Positions 1 to 12,249 of a stretch of DNA of 64,000 nt are shown piece by piece (the stretch's first letter is position 1; the number at the start of each line of letters is the position of its first letter). Origin of the DNA: Amia ocellicauda. Its lineage: Eukaryota > Chordata > Actinopteri > Amiiformes > Amiidae. The stretch spans positions 8,803,176 to 8,867,175 of the forward strand of contig NC_089869.1 in assembly GCF_036373705.1 (NCBI RefSeq), written 5' to 3'. The notes beneath the pieces were generated by a model. It had not been told where the DNA came from. It did no database searches and worked only from the letters and a program-made list of their open reading frames with translations. The position numbers and the translations under genes are program-made.

Positions 1-821
1 GGTCACAGGGGGATACAAGCACTTTGAAGGAACAAAACTCCAAATGTGAAAGCATCCCAACTCGTACGCAATTCCCACGCCCAATCTTTTGACACCATGT
101 CTTCCCATCCCTCCATAATACAGTTGGCAGGTAATTAAAGATATCAGATTTCTATTTTTTGCCTTTGGACCCTAAAGATTCCTAAACAGGGAATTAGACT
201 GCCACCTAGAGGCATACCCGGAATTGCGTCTGAGCAACTCCGACAGGATTCAGAGCCAGTGGCAATGCAGCTAAGTCCCTCCGGTCTTGCTTGTAGGCAT
301 TTGTTAAACCACAGTTGTGTGTGGGCACAGTCCAAACTACTGAAGTTTTCCCCAGATACAGTTTGCCCACATCCACATTTCTATTACTTTTCCAATGTAT
401 TATTTATTTTCGCCATTTTAAGTTCTGCACTACGCCAGCATGTCCTCTTATTTGTCACATCCTCATAGGTAGATGAAGAACTATAGAGAAAATGTGAAAT
501 GTGATTCTGATGTATAAAGCTTCTGCGGGATTGCTACAGTATTTTGGACCCCAGTATTAAGTACGCTAATTCAATGCTTTTGTTTGTGCAGGTCTGCAAC
601 AGTTTCAAAGACATTTCCATCGCTGTGAGCATGCTGGGGGGAAAGGGAGATGGCTAAAATCAAACAGCAAACATTGACGTCCAAATACCACACTCCATTA
701 CAGAAACATAACAGGACGTAGTGTTCTCTTCAGTCATGTATTCAAATGTTGACCTTAGCATATTTTTTTAATTCCCCTTACAAATAATAATACAATTACA
801 TTATAAGCATAACTTTCTTAC
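1..821 (-). other. gfra1 intron 3 (partial)
   Basis: Non-coding intron sequence running to the window edge. I see no exon-like open frame with splice sites and no recognisable repeat. Confidence 0.7.
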
Positions 822-905
822 CTGATATGATGGGAGCTAAACGGAATATATCAGAAAGCCTGTTGTTCACTGGCTCATATGGAGAATCTTCTAGTAAATC
901 GTTTC
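822..905 (-). CDS. gfra1: gfra1 coding exon 3 (D1-D2 linker)
   Basis: 84 nt. The acceptor catttcag is at 913-906 and the donor GTAAG at 821-817. It encodes NDLLEDSPYEPVN and RLSDIFRLAPIIS, the conserved linker of GFRA1. The reading frame joins exon 2 exactly (split Gly). Confidence 0.95.
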
Positions 906-3561
906 CTGAAATGAAACGGTCAGATGATTAAATTGTCATTATGCACATCAATTTCCCAGGATGTGTCAGTATTTGATTGTGCACTGCAGGTACGTTACAG
1001 TATGTTGTTATCTGTAACAAAAACATGCTCATATATCAGGCATTTCAGCTGTCTGACCCCCGGGTTTATCAGAGCCGAGTAATACTGTGAAATATCATAA
1101 AGCAGCATTCCTTGCATTTGAAAACCTGCACAACCCTTTCTATACAAAGCTTCATCAGGACATGGCCAAGCTAAAACTGCAGCCATGTTCATATTTCAGA
1201 TACAAATCATAACAAAAAGCTGAAACAGTTTTTACAATCTCATTTTAGCATTAATTGTTTCTAATTAAATTCTGGTTAGTGATGAAACCCACATATATTT
1301 AGGTGAATCCCTATGTTGAGATGGACACTGGTGCCATGGGAGGGGAGGCCAGGAATGCATTTTCTTGCTTTTACCTTTTAACATAGATTCAACTGATTGC
1401 TTGTATTGAATTTGGATTGTATAGTATTTTTGAACCTTACAGGAAGCTATTTATAACTGTGTTAAAGTATTGGCAGGCCCATTCATTTTTTTGTATTTTA
1501 TTGGCTCAAAAGGAGTACCCACTAATTAGCTCTGGCACACCTAACAGGTTGATAGCAAATGTATCCAATTCACTGTACTCAACAGAAACACATACACACC
1601 AGAGCCCTGCTGGAAATAGAAATGTTAAATATAATTTAAAAGGCACTTTTCCAACTTACAAGGTGAATGCGTGCGAGTGGCACTCAATATATATATTTGT
1701 TTTCTTGCGAGTGAAAAGTGAGAAATGCTCTAATCTCCAGGAAATAAAAAAGCAGGAACTAATAACCTTTCAGGCAGGATGTCTTCTGAAATTAGATCCT
1801 TTGAAGATTTCATAATGGAACTATTTTATCTTAATAGTTGTTGTGGTTTGTTTTTGTGTGTGTTTCCCATTAGGCAATTGTGTTATCAATAGATGATTAC
1901 GCACACTGGGCAGGTCACGCAACACTGGCCGCATGCTAACCCTCTGGCATTGCCTGCCTACCAGCTCCCGTGTCTGATTAGCACTGTGCTGCTCAACAAA
2001 GCCAGCAAGTGACCAAATGGGTTCACACATCATTAATTTGAAGGAATCTTTTTAATGCAGGACTGTATGATCCCTGGGGTAAAGAGTGGACAAGATGTGA
2101 AAATGAATATATAAATAAACAAATGCACTTGAAAGGGAAAGAGGATCTGAAGAAAAGATTAGCAGGGCAAACATTAACTTGTGATCCTTCTATGAAACTA
2201 CACACAAGATCACAGCCTGCACAAATGTATATGTGTGTATATATATATGGCTGTATATGTGTGTGTCTGTTTGTGTAGTGCTTACTTTATTTTCTGCAGC
2301 TAAGAAAGAGCTTACTTAAACTCCTTTCACTCAGGGTTGGCTTTCAGAGTAGTTCATCTCTGTTGGAGGATTATTTGAACATTGCCAGAGTAACGTGGTT
2401 TTGTTGTTTGGGGTTTCTTTTTTTTTTTTTTTACATTAGGATTTCTGACTCAAAATAAGTTCACTGTCTCCTAAATGCAGGGCTACTTCATAGTTTAAGG
2501 AGTACTGGAGAGCATACCCTGTAAACTCTGGTAAATGCTCCAATATATGCGCAAGCAGTTCTTTTCCTTCTTCATGCCCCGCTTACACCTGCAGTTGTAC
2601 AGGGGGCTTTGTTTGAGGGCATCCATGGCAATCCGGCACTCGTCCTTGGCTTCCAGTCCTGACACCATACTGAAGTTGCTCTCCTTCCCCGCAACGCACT
2701 GCCTCATCGTCCGGTACTTTGAGCTGCAGCCCTGCTCCTTCAGACACTGCTCGCTGGCCTTGACACAGTCCAGCCGGTTAGCACCAGACAACACATGCAC
2801 GTCTGCGGACCACAGTACATCTGTAGGAGGAATAAAAGCCCTGTATTAATCTGCGGCTGTTCCGCTTGAGTGGGAGGTGAGGGGGTCCCTAAGTCTGTTC
2901 CCAATCGTGCAAATGCATAGCTCCGAGAAACTTAGCTGCTGGAAATGATCATGTGCAAATCAGAGAAATGTGCTGTTGTGCATTGGATATGAAGGGGAAT
3001 GCATGCTTTTGCTGTGAAACAAGAACAAACGTATTTAGACAAACTAACGCAGAAGGCAAAGGATAACGGTATATTATCAAACAAGCCAATGCCATCATGT
3101 CACTGCAAAGTAGTACACAGATTGCAAACGAGTAATGTACAAAAATAAACAAACAAATATAGCCTACTAAAAGTGCAATACATTCTTTGGAGTTGACATT
3201 GACTACTACTATAAAGTAGTACTCTGAATTACACCACACAGTAAGCAAGCTGTTACATTATATTACATTATAATGCCTACTGCAGTTTGGACCATGCAGA
3301 GTAGATGACAGCAGTGAATCAAATACAGTACACAAACACTTATTTGCATTTATCCCAATATGTATGGTTACATTTCTATTTCAGGTTGGTTTTACGACGG
3401 ATTTCTTTTGGTTCGTAATGTGGATGCGTTGCTCTAACCAGTTCACGAATGCAATAATCAATCTTGATTATAAAGTGGGCATTGTGTTAAGAAAATGATC
3501 TATAAAAGCCATTCAACTTACCCAACAAAGGCAACACGACGTATAAAGTTGCAAGAATCAT
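822..3561 (-). CDS. gfra1: gfra1, GDNF family receptor alpha-1 (5' three coding exons, rest outside window)
   Basis: Encodes the start of the GPI-anchored co-receptor that binds GDNF and presents it to RET at the cell surface. Three exons join in frame: 3561-3522 (signal peptide, opens MILATLYVVLPLL), 2802-2518 (first cysteine-rich GFR domain) and 905-822 (linker to the second domain). Exon 2 has eight cysteines in GFR-D1 order (LDCVKASEQC, GCSSKYRTMRQC, DEC, NCRCKRG, KNC) and a glycosylation sequon NFS. The linker NDLLEDSPYEPVN followed by RLSDIF is characteristic of GFRA1; GFRA2 differs here (EASPYEPV, and no LLED). All splice sites are GT/AG and introns are phase 1. The next exon lies left of base 1, so the gene is cut by the window edge rather than broken. 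Its divergent neighbour is ccdc172, as in human. The start has a purine at -3. Family assignment rests on remembered human sequence and is strong. Confidence 0.95.
906..2517 (-). other. gfra1 intron 2, with TG/TA microsatellite
   Basis: AT-rich intron. It holds a mixed TG/TA simple repeat around 2228-2275 and a poly-T run near 2419-2432. Nothing else was recognised. Confidence 0.75.
2518..2802 (-). CDS. gfra1: gfra1 coding exon 2 (GFR domain D1)
   Basis: 285 nt. The acceptor is gtccgcag before AC at 2802 and the donor is G/GTATGC at 2517. It carries eight cysteines, CRCKRGMKKEKNCLRIYWS and the NFS sequon, all typical of the N-terminal domain of GFRA1. Phase 1 on both sides. Confidence 0.96.
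2803..3521 (-). other. gfra1 intron 1
   Basis: About 0.7 kb of AT-rich sequence between the signal-peptide exon and the D1 exon. No other feature was recognised. Confidence 0.8.
3522..3561 (-). CDS. gfra1: gfra1 coding exon 1 (signal peptide)
   Basis: Thirteen codons plus one base, from ATG at 3561 to a GTAAG donor at 3521-3517. The peptide is short and hydrophobic, starting like human GFRA1 (M-x-LATLY). It ends in phase 1, and the leftover G joins exon 2 to make Asp. Confidence 0.9.
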
Positions 3562-4210
3562 TGCGTCCCGTATCCTTGGTGTCTTCAAATATTGTTTCAA
3601 AATTAAAAAAAGAAGGACACATTTGTTTCCCCAGAAGAATCCACGCAAATCCCAGTCAGATCCATTGAGTTCTCAGCAGCAACCGACCCTCCACATAATA
3701 TCCAGGCGACTTGGTTCAATTCTGATCCCCCACCCAATTTAATCCAGTGTTGTGTCCATTCGCAAACAAATCACACACAAAAAAAAAAAAAAAAAAAAAA
3801 AAAAAAGATGTCCCGTGTCTGCAGAGAATGAACACTTCACCAAGACAAAGAAATGAAGTGCCAGGTACAAATAAGCATGCAATCGGTCTCCAAACCAGAG
3901 CTCACACCATTGCCTGCTCCAGTCTGAGCGCACACTGATGCGTCCACCCAGTGGCAGTGTAACCCCAACCCAGCTTCCAAGTCCAAGCCCTTTCAGCTCT
4001 TCAGTGCTGATCTGTAGATGAGAGATCGGGCTGCTTTCCCTTTTTTATTTTCTGTTTACCCTCTCCCGGATCTCCACTGTGCCAACAGAGAAATACTGAA
4101 AACGTCTGACTGTGCCAATTAAAATGTGCACTATTCTGTTCGCTCAATTTCTGCGCAATCGGTACCCACTGCGCTGGGAAGTACTTTACGCAGCTGTGTT
4201 ATCTCCCACA
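3562..4210 (-). promoter_or_regulatory. presumed gfra1 5' UTR / promoter region
   Basis: Sequence immediately upstream of the gfra1 ATG on the minus strand. It includes a 28-bp poly-A run on the plus strand (3779-3806). The transcription start and any upstream non-coding exon cannot be placed from sequence alone. Assigned by position only. Confidence 0.4.
3779..3806. repeat. poly-A homopolymer, 28 bp
   Basis: Uninterrupted A run following a short CA stretch, about 220 bp upstream of the gfra1 start codon. It reads as poly-T on the gfra1 sense strand. Confidence 0.95.
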
Positions 4211-4695
4211 ACCAAGCAGTTGGGGACAGATATTGAGCTTGCTATTTTAAAGCAACTTAAAGTTAATAAAATGATTAAACACTCTTGGTAACACTCTTTT
4301 TTATTCAAAGGATCAGGTGCCGTGTAAAATATCCAAAGCAAGGATTGCGCACGAAACAAATGTGCCAACTTGTAATATGTGAAATATTATAGTTCCTCTC
4401 CTTGTATCCTTGCAGCAATCCACATTGTATTTAATCCCACACAGTTTAAATCCCCAAATAGTAAGAAAACATGTATATATCAACCAGATCTGTGCTGGAC
4501 CGTGCGCAAAAATAGCGTATTGCTCCGATTCCGTCCGTTCTCGGTTTGTTTTTTAGTTTTTCTTTCTACTTCAACCTGGGAAATGCCTGACCCCTTCTAC
4601 TTTACTAAACCGAATCAGATCTCCGTTTCTACAAAAGCTCTGACGTCATTTTTCCCCACTGATGGTGGGTGCAGAATGACTCTAATCTGAGTGGA

Positions 4696-4706
4696 GGGGG
4701 GGGGGG
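4696..4706. repeat. poly-G run, 11 bp
   Basis: Eleven consecutive G residues in otherwise AT-rich intergenic DNA. Confidence 0.9.
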
Positions 4707-6176
4707 TATAACAATGCAAGCTCTCCGCTGCCTTGAATCCTATGACTACCAACCACCCTTTCCATTTCAGGCTTCAACTAAGCTAGGACGCCACATTAGC
4801 CAAATACAATTCACACCGTCATAGGTTAGTGGAAAATGTGCATGATATAATACAATAGCAGGAATCAACATAATCTGCCGGAAAACTATTCAATAGGCTA
4901 TCTGAGTTATAAGGCTATAAAGCAGGTCTTGCAGGGTTACACGAGGTCTTGAAAACTTATTTTAGGTTAAATATGTGTTATTTCTTTTTTTCAAGTGCAC
5001 GTATTGGGCTAAAACTCCTTCCACTTTTTAGGCAAGGTCAGTGTGGTAGCTGTTCATTTATAACCCACTGTGGGATTAGATGTTGGCGTTCATTTCTAGT
5101 CTATTATTATTGCGTATATCAGGCTTGTCTGAGTCTCCAAATCTGTGGCATATGCCATAAAGTGTAGGAACAGATGGCACACACACAATGTCATAGTATA
5201 GTTGTATGAGTTGCCCTATGAGTTGTCTTCATAAGCAGATCTCCACCAGCTCCAACAAATGTGAATTTCAGTGTCCAACACAATATTAAGGTATAGTGAA
5301 TAATCATGACTTCGGGAACAATGTATATCTTGTGTTGTTGTGCTGTGAATAATAAAGTAACATATGTTTTTCATCTTTATAGGTTCGTCTTTATGCACCC
5401 CCCACCACCAAAAATACTTGCTTGTTCTTCAATTAATAATTAATTAATCAAATTATACTCATAACCTCATAACTAGTAATGAAGAAACAAGTCTACAAGT
5501 CTTTAGTCATGTGCAATATTTGGTAGCAATTACTAGTAATGCGAAATGAAGTAAATCTATTACTTATGTTCAGTAAACACAACACGTGCTATTTTTTAAT
5601 ATAATAATTGAAGTTACTTAAAAAAGCATTTCATTTTAATAATTGCAAGTCATTTTAATTATTAACTCAAGTAATCCTGTTACTTGGTTGAATCAATCCT
5701 GTTAGAACAAGTATATATGTATGAAAAGTAGCCTAAATAATAGTATTTAAATGTATTTAAAATACAAATACTATGTAATACTATTGTGACTGTGGTGTTG
5801 CTTGTGCACTGGTTTTTAGAGGTATAATCATGTATTGACTTTCCATGTTGTTTAATGGTCATCTTAAACCCTTCAATTCAATAAGCACCATATTCTGAAT
5901 GATCTTTCCCAATGGAAACACATACCTAATAGAAATGTGGGCTTGTGAAACTTTCATAATAGCTGTAGGCTACATATTTTCATTTGCAGTGGGCATATGT
6001 GTAAACTAATGACAAGTTAATATACAGAGATTAAATGATAAACATGGGTAATATCTGAAATGTACTTTACAGGCTAAATCCAAACGATGCAAAACTAAAT
6101 TATGATCGATTCCTTGACCAAATAAATACACAAAGTATATGCTATGTCATATGATGACTTTTCTTCAGTTTATTTG

Positions 6177-6201
6177 CACACACACACACACACACACACA
6201 A
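6177..6201. repeat. (CA)n microsatellite
   Basis: About twelve perfect CA units, followed by a purine-rich stretch (aagaagaggaag). Confidence 0.95.
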
Positions 6202-6219
6202 AGAAGAGGAAGAAGGCCA

Positions 6220-6580
6220 ACCCTATTAACACAATGTTTATGCAACATTTAACAACGTTGCTGCAAGCTGTAGTATGCTAGGTGACAAAGTAACGGTGTG
6301 ACAACTCTACAAATTCACACTGTCACAGCAGGACATTTCGACGTTGACACACTATTTCTGTAAAGTCGCTACAACATTGCTGCAACGTTAAATTGTTACC
6401 TGGGAAGTGAAGACGTTTTTTAAGTAGTAAACAAAACCGATCCCTTAATTGTGGGGGTTGCACAGACCTAATCAAAGTGAATATATAACGATACGATGGT
6501 GCAAACTTGTTGCAATCTTTGCTGCAAAAGACTGTTGTAATCCATTTCATTTTCCCAGGGAAGGTGTGCTTATTGAAACT
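6220..6580. repeat. possible MITE-like interspersed repeat with CAACGTTG motifs
   Basis: Several related, partly palindromic motifs recur here: caacgttgctgcaa, caacattgctgcaacgtt and caatctttgctgcaa, with gttacctggg nearby. Such runs are common in non-autonomous DNA elements of fish, but I could not define termini or a target-site duplication. Confidence 0.25.
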
Positions 6581-8580
6581 AAGCAAGGCATTATTCGGAA
6601 AGAAACATGGGCAGGTGGAGCCACCTGGCTGTTTCCAGGGGTATTTCAGCCTCATCCCCGTCTGTTAAATGTGACATTTTAGTACTGTACAAATACAACA
6701 AGAGGTCATGATAGCAGAGGACAAGTGTCACAAGTTAACAAAGCGTTACAGAAGAAAACGTGACAAAGTAACTGCTTATGAGCCGAGGGGCTTATTCATT
6801 CTGAATTACAATAAAAGCCACGCCACCGTATATGCAACGCCTCTTAAAATTACAGGTTTACCCTTAGAAGAGGAAAAGTAATGACACACACATACATATA
6901 TAGCCTATATAACCTTCAAAATTAATAATATTCCCTGTGTTCTCCCTCTCATGTAAAAGCACATTAGACTGAAGCTCATATGGGATGTATAGGTACATTT
7001 GTACAAATTTAAAACAACTAGTTGGTATTTCATTTCTTTCATACTTTTGCACAAGTTCCCATGTGGTAATTTTCAGGTAGAGTTGGGATGGGTGTCCATG
7101 TTTCATTGAAAAGCTTGTGGCTAAAATAAACAAACAAACAAAAAGACAGTATACATCTTATTTATATGAGAGTTTGAATCCTAGCCATTTTCATGTGGAA
7201 ACACTAATTTGAACACTGTATCCTTAAATATGTACCCTCTGCTTTTCAGAATTAGGAAACACTGATCTAAACACGACTCCTCGGACCTGTTACTACAGTT
7301 CAATTGTTGTTGTTTTTGTTATATGTTAATCATACCTTCACTAGATGCCTTAAATTGGTTCAAGTATCTTATGTTGACTGAAAAACAGTCAAACCTTTGA
7401 CCCTCAATGACCAAACCTGAACAACACTGGTCTAAAGTCTTTGCAGGCCTATATGTAGACTTTTCTTAAACCTAATGTATGCTGAAAGATCTACAGCTAC
7501 ATCCTGGAAAATGCAACATTCCCATAAATCTATTCTGAAATGCTGGCTCTGGTGTGCAGTTTAAACGCATATCATTTGGAAAATGAATATGAAATGATTT
7601 CTTTAAAGTGGTTCCATTTCAAGATTAGAAGTCCTCAACTCACAGAATTAGCGTGGTACTATGGTGTGATAGAATTTGCATATTTAATCGTCTTTGCCAC
7701 GCCGACTACACTTGTGAAAATGAGATGAGCTCAATCCATTTTAATCAGGCTAAGGGTCAGGTAGGAATATGTTAACCAAAATAATACATTCATTTGATAT
7801 CAATGTAATTTGATGAGACTGCACATTTGTGTAACCGGACAAGATTGCCAACCTCACTATGAAGGTGTACACCATAAATCTGGATTTTATGAAATGCGTC
7901 AATCAATATTTACTATTAATTTTGCAAATGAATGTCAAAATGATATAGTCTTTGCTATATAAATGAGGTCTGGTTCACACTTTAATGTGCTTCATGGCAC
8001 TGACTCAAAACCATTCTTTCCATTGCAGGGAGGAAATTGAATAGAGCAAAGAATAAAGTGACAAATCTTAAAAGACCAAATGGCACAGAATTGAAGTTAT
8101 TGATTGCTGACTTTGCGTACACACGTCAAACGATACTTTAGCTGGCACCTCTAATAGTTATCTTAAATGCATCTGTGATGTATTGGAGGAGAAGTGAAAT
8201 TTAGTGAGTGTTTTACCTGCCTATTGAGCTTTCTGTTGTGTTCACTTGCTTACAGTAACAGTAATGACATGATGTATGCCTTCTTCACTAGCGAGAAATT
8301 CTGGAACCAAACAATTCAAACTTTTTACATGCATATAACTGATGGATGCAGCAGGCTCTTTCAATAGTAATATTATAGTGCTGCAATAAGAATCTTGACA
8401 ATTTCCTAAGCATACAGTACAGGTACTAGTACAGTACATAGTACCAGAAACTAGCACCTATGTGCATGTGGTGCAACTCAGTGAGTTATTGTCAGTATCA
8501 GCACAGCAGATATACCTGAAACCTAAAATCCATGCATTCCACCCAAAAATCTTTTAATCAATTAATTTTTGTAATGCTTT

Positions 8581-8690
8581 TAACAGTTAATTAACACAAT
8601 TATGTCCTGTGGAAGAAAGGTATTCAAACAACTTTGTGATGTTTTAGACCTATTTATCAATGAATAACAAGGGGGTGGTCATTGCAATTT
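8581..8690. repeat. AT-rich local repeat, partial copy 1 of 3
   Basis: The core ctttgtgatgttttagacct is shared exactly with copy 2 (near 8950) and closely with copy 3 (near 10470). The flanks (attcaaac before, aatgaataacaagggggtgg after) are diverged versions of the same unit. Confidence 0.55.
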
Positions 8691-8764
8691 GTTTTGGATT
8701 TGAATTTATTACCCAGGCTGCCTCAGCAACAAACAGCCCTGCTGTTTACATACAGATTCCATGC

Positions 8765-9097
8765 TACACAACTTCGTGAGTTTAGATCAACCAAACCATT
8801 TCTGCAGCAGAAGTGTTGAAGTTGCCACCTTGACATTTGTTAAAGCAATATCTGTGTTTTAATTATTTACAGAAAACTGTGCATTTTAATTAAGTTTTTT
8901 TTATATTTGAACAGTTAGCACTGTTTTTTCCTGTTCCTGTATTCAAATGACTTTGTGATGTTTTAGACCTATTTTTAATAATATGGTGGTTGTTGTTTCT
9001 TAAATGTACAGTAGCTATACAATGTGTGTTATTTAAATCATTAATTAATCACACTTAATATGAATTAAATTCAAAAACAACTAATTAAATGTATTAT
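8765..9097. repeat. AT-rich local repeat, copy 2 of 3
   Basis: From gtttagatcaaccaaacc to aatgtattatg this matches 10232-10626 in the same order: gcagaagtgttgaagttgcc, taaagcaatatctgt, ctttgtgatg, and cattaattaatca. Divergence looks like roughly 15-20% by eye. Together with the other copy it brackets the GC-richer block at 9098-10231. Confidence 0.7.
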
Positions 9098-10170
9098 GGC
9101 CCTCAGCCAGACCTTCTATTTAAATTCCACACTGCAGTGTCTCTTCGGCCTGCCCACCTTCTGCCGAGACCTCCTCAGGCAGGAAGAGTCCTGGAGGACG
9201 GAGCTGCTCAGGCACTGAAGACCGGGGCCAGAGACAGACCCTGACTGGACAGTACCACCGCACAGCCACACCTCCCTGGGCTGCACACACAACACTACAT
9301 CCACTGCTGTTCAGAGATTAAAGACCTGTAGAGGCTCCTGCTTTTTTATTTTAGAATCCCATTGTCTACAGAGCAATGTACTGCCCCACTGCCTGGTCAC
9401 TGTGCCCTGCCATGATGGCCACACCGCCTCCTCTGGTAAGACCGACACCCCCCACACCGCGCCAGAACTGCTACTGAATAACACACTCTATGACACCGCC
9501 TGTAAACACAGTTTGATAGATAGATCTGCTGCAGTCAGAAGTCTGATCTCGCCTCTTCTCCCCTCACAGGGCATTATTAGTCATGTCTATAGTATCATGG
9601 ATTGGAGGTGGCTGCTCCTTGATCACCACAAGGTGAAGAAGATGGATGAGGCGTCTGTGCTGTAGGAGGTAAGGAAGATGGCGTAGCTCCTCTTCTACAT
9701 GCACAGGTAGAGCTGACCAACAATGTCCCTCCCTTCACAGAGACGCATCCAGCTCCAGAGCCATGTGGGTCTGTCTGTGTGCCTCGAGTGAGAGACACTC
9801 GTTCAGCTGCAGAGCTCATCTGTGTGTTTTGATTTGACTGCAGTGATCGTCATGGAGTCGCTGCTGAGTGTCAGACAGCCCGGCCCGTTCTCTGCGGCCC
9901 TCGGTCAGGTGTAAAGAGTGCTGAGCTCACTGCTGTGCCATACCCTGAAAGACTGTCTGTGTCCTGCAGTGCCGTTGTGGAGGAGCTGTCCCAGTCCAGT
10001 TGGAAGGCTCAGGCGTGTGCCCCCCGCCCTGGACAGGCCCGGTCCCTGAGCTCCAGGGCTGATGGAGACCCCTGCTCTCACTCCAGCTGGGGCTTAGCCA
10101 TAGCAAACAAGCGGGGGAGTGGTGAACGAGAGTGTTTTTTTCACAATAAAACCCTTCTTCCTCCTTATCA
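9098..10170. other. GC-richer block between two direct repeats
   Basis: Base composition rises sharply compared with the AT-rich flanks. There are short open frames and intron-like cag boundaries (for example gactgcag before 9843, then an ATG at 9850-9852), but no frame continues through them and I recognise no protein. It may be a relic of a gene or of a retroposed segment. Confidence 0.3.
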
Positions 10171-10230
10171 GTGTGGTGTGTAGATAAGTGGAATAAATCC
10201 TCATTTAAATGGATGAATCTCTGAGGCTAC
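10171..10230 (+). mobile_element. fragment of Tc1-like right end
   Basis: The string gtgtggtgtgtagataagtg, then aaatcctcatttaaatg, then gaatctctgaggc, closely parallels the 3' part of the old Tc1 element at about 61211-61275 (gtgtagatcagtggg, aaatcctaatttaaatgc, gaaactctgaggc). Only about 60 bp are preserved. Confidence 0.55.
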
Positions 10231-10231
10231 A

Positions 10232-10626
10232 CAGCCTTCTGCAAGTTTAGATCAACCAAACTATTTCTGCAGCAAAAGTGTTGAAGTTGCCACCTTGACG
10301 TTTGTTAAAGCAATATCTGTAAGTATTTTACTTATCTACATAAAACTGTGCTTTGTGATGTGGTATAGCTGAGCTGGTGTTAGATTATGAATACATCTTT
10401 TAATTCATTATTTGTTTTAATTATTTTAAGTTAACACTGTTTTTTACTGTGGAGGAAATCTATTCAGATGACTTTGTGATTGTTTAGACATATTATTAAT
10501 AATATGGTGTTTGTTTTGTTTTTGTAAATGTATAGGCCTACAATGTATATTGTTGAAATCATTAATTAATCATACTTACTGTGAGGGGCTGTTAAATTCA
10601 AAAATAACAAAATGAAATGTATTATG
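10232..10626. repeat. AT-rich local repeat, copy 3 of 3
   Basis: Same orientation as copy 2, sharing the full ordered set of motifs, with a few insertions. It begins directly after a fragment of a Tc1 right end. Confidence 0.7.
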
Positions 10627-11016
10627 TACCAAAGTGAATATATATCAAATGGCAGAAAATATAAATTCTGCAAAATCATGTCAGAGAATGAATGTGATCG
10701 ATGCAGATTTGTCCCTGTTTGATTTTAGTTTTTATCAATTTCTACATGAGCATTTTCAAAATTCATCAAATAAAGCTGTAATATGATTAACATGAATAGT
10801 GTTTTATGTAACTTACAACCCCCTTGAAATCTTTTTCATAATTCGTTTTTTTAATTCATATTTTAATGAAATTATTGAGATATTAAGATCTAATTAAATT
10901 ATTGATGCCAATTTTACACTCCATTTCTGAAATTGTGAAAGAAACTAGTTTTTGAGGGGTTTTATTACATAATATGAATAATATAATACATACATATGTT
11001 TGTAATATATATATTA

Positions 11017-11457
11017 CAGTGCTTGCAAAAGTATTCAGATAATTTTTCTCTTATAATACTGAATTACAAATGGTACATTGAAATGTTGTTATGTTTAAGG
11101 ATTTATTTTAAAACACCGAAAAACAAAATAAATTATTTTAAGGTGACATTGATTTTATGTTGGGAAATATGTGTAAGAAAAGTAAAAAACTTCAATTGAA
11201 ATAAGTTGCTTGCATAAGTATTCAACCCCTGTGATGTGGAAGCTCGCAATATAGATGAATGAAATTGCCCTAAAGAGGACACAATAACCTTACCATTGCA
11301 TTCCACAGAAGTTAAAGCTAAAGATAATGCAATACAAATACATAGATTAGGAAAAGGGTACAAAATAATATACAAGTGTTTGGATAATCCAGTGAGCACA
11401 GTTGGGTCAGTAGTCGAGAAGTTGAAGCTGCATCACACCACGTCTACCAAGTATTAG
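11017..11457 (+). mobile_element. truncated Tc1-like element, left part
   Basis: Starts TA-cagtgcttgcaaaagtattc, a typical Tc1 terminus. It contains a second tgcataagtattcaaccc direct repeat and ends in the transposase N-terminal coding region (aagtgtttggataatccagt, then gaagctgcatcacaccacg). The remainder of the transposase and the right terminus are missing. The reading frame is degenerate. Confidence 0.7.
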
Positions 11458-12249
11458 TGGGGGGTTCAAGCAACATATTTTAGTTTTTTAGTTTTCTTAC
11501 CAATATCATTTTCTTGCTTATGTTGATTGGGCAATATTTATAAATCCACCTGCCCTGTGTAACTCTATTATTGAGATTCTTCCACCACTGTGAGAAATAT
11601 ATACAAATGTGAAAGTGTTATTATGCATTTCATTATTCAAAAAGCATTTAGATTTCATGTTTTAACTAAAAGGTTAGTTTTAGCATTATGTCATCTTGTC
11701 AATTTTCTAATGTTAAAATATATTCCTGTACTTAGAGGTGAGAGCAGTCAGGGGGACATGCGCTTATCTGTTTGGTGTTTAGATTGCAGCCAAGAAGGAT
11801 AGGGCATGACATGGAGGGCAAAGGTCGGGGATCTGGTGGGAAGCAGGTTTGTGGAGGCATAAGTGCAGAACTAGAGATCAGTTCTTTCAGGTTTCACAGA
11901 TTAAATGTGTTTTTAGAATGACTGTCTCTGAAATCTGCTGATCTGAATACCCCTGAGGACCGAGCCATATAAGTTATGTAACCCGTCATAAATTATGATT
12001 GAAGTTACTGCACTGTCCAATGCCAGTGCTTTGAATCCTGTGTGGGCAACAACAATAGCTGCAAGCGAGAGCAACATTTGATGTGATAATACTGAAAGGC
12101 TGAATGATTGACGCTTTGACTGATGGTTTCAACAATGTTAAATACGTCCTGGAGTCCATCCTCGAAAGTCTAAAAGTTGGATATCATCCTCCAAGGTAAT
12201 GCAGCAGTGAGCGAGTATCAGTTACTACTACTCTAGACCTACTACTACT

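Noticed and set aside
2518..2802. Assignment of the minus-strand receptor exon to gfra2
   Set aside because: The following exon encodes NDLLEDSPYEPV, the GFRA1 form, and the N-terminal D1 residues also follow GFRA1.
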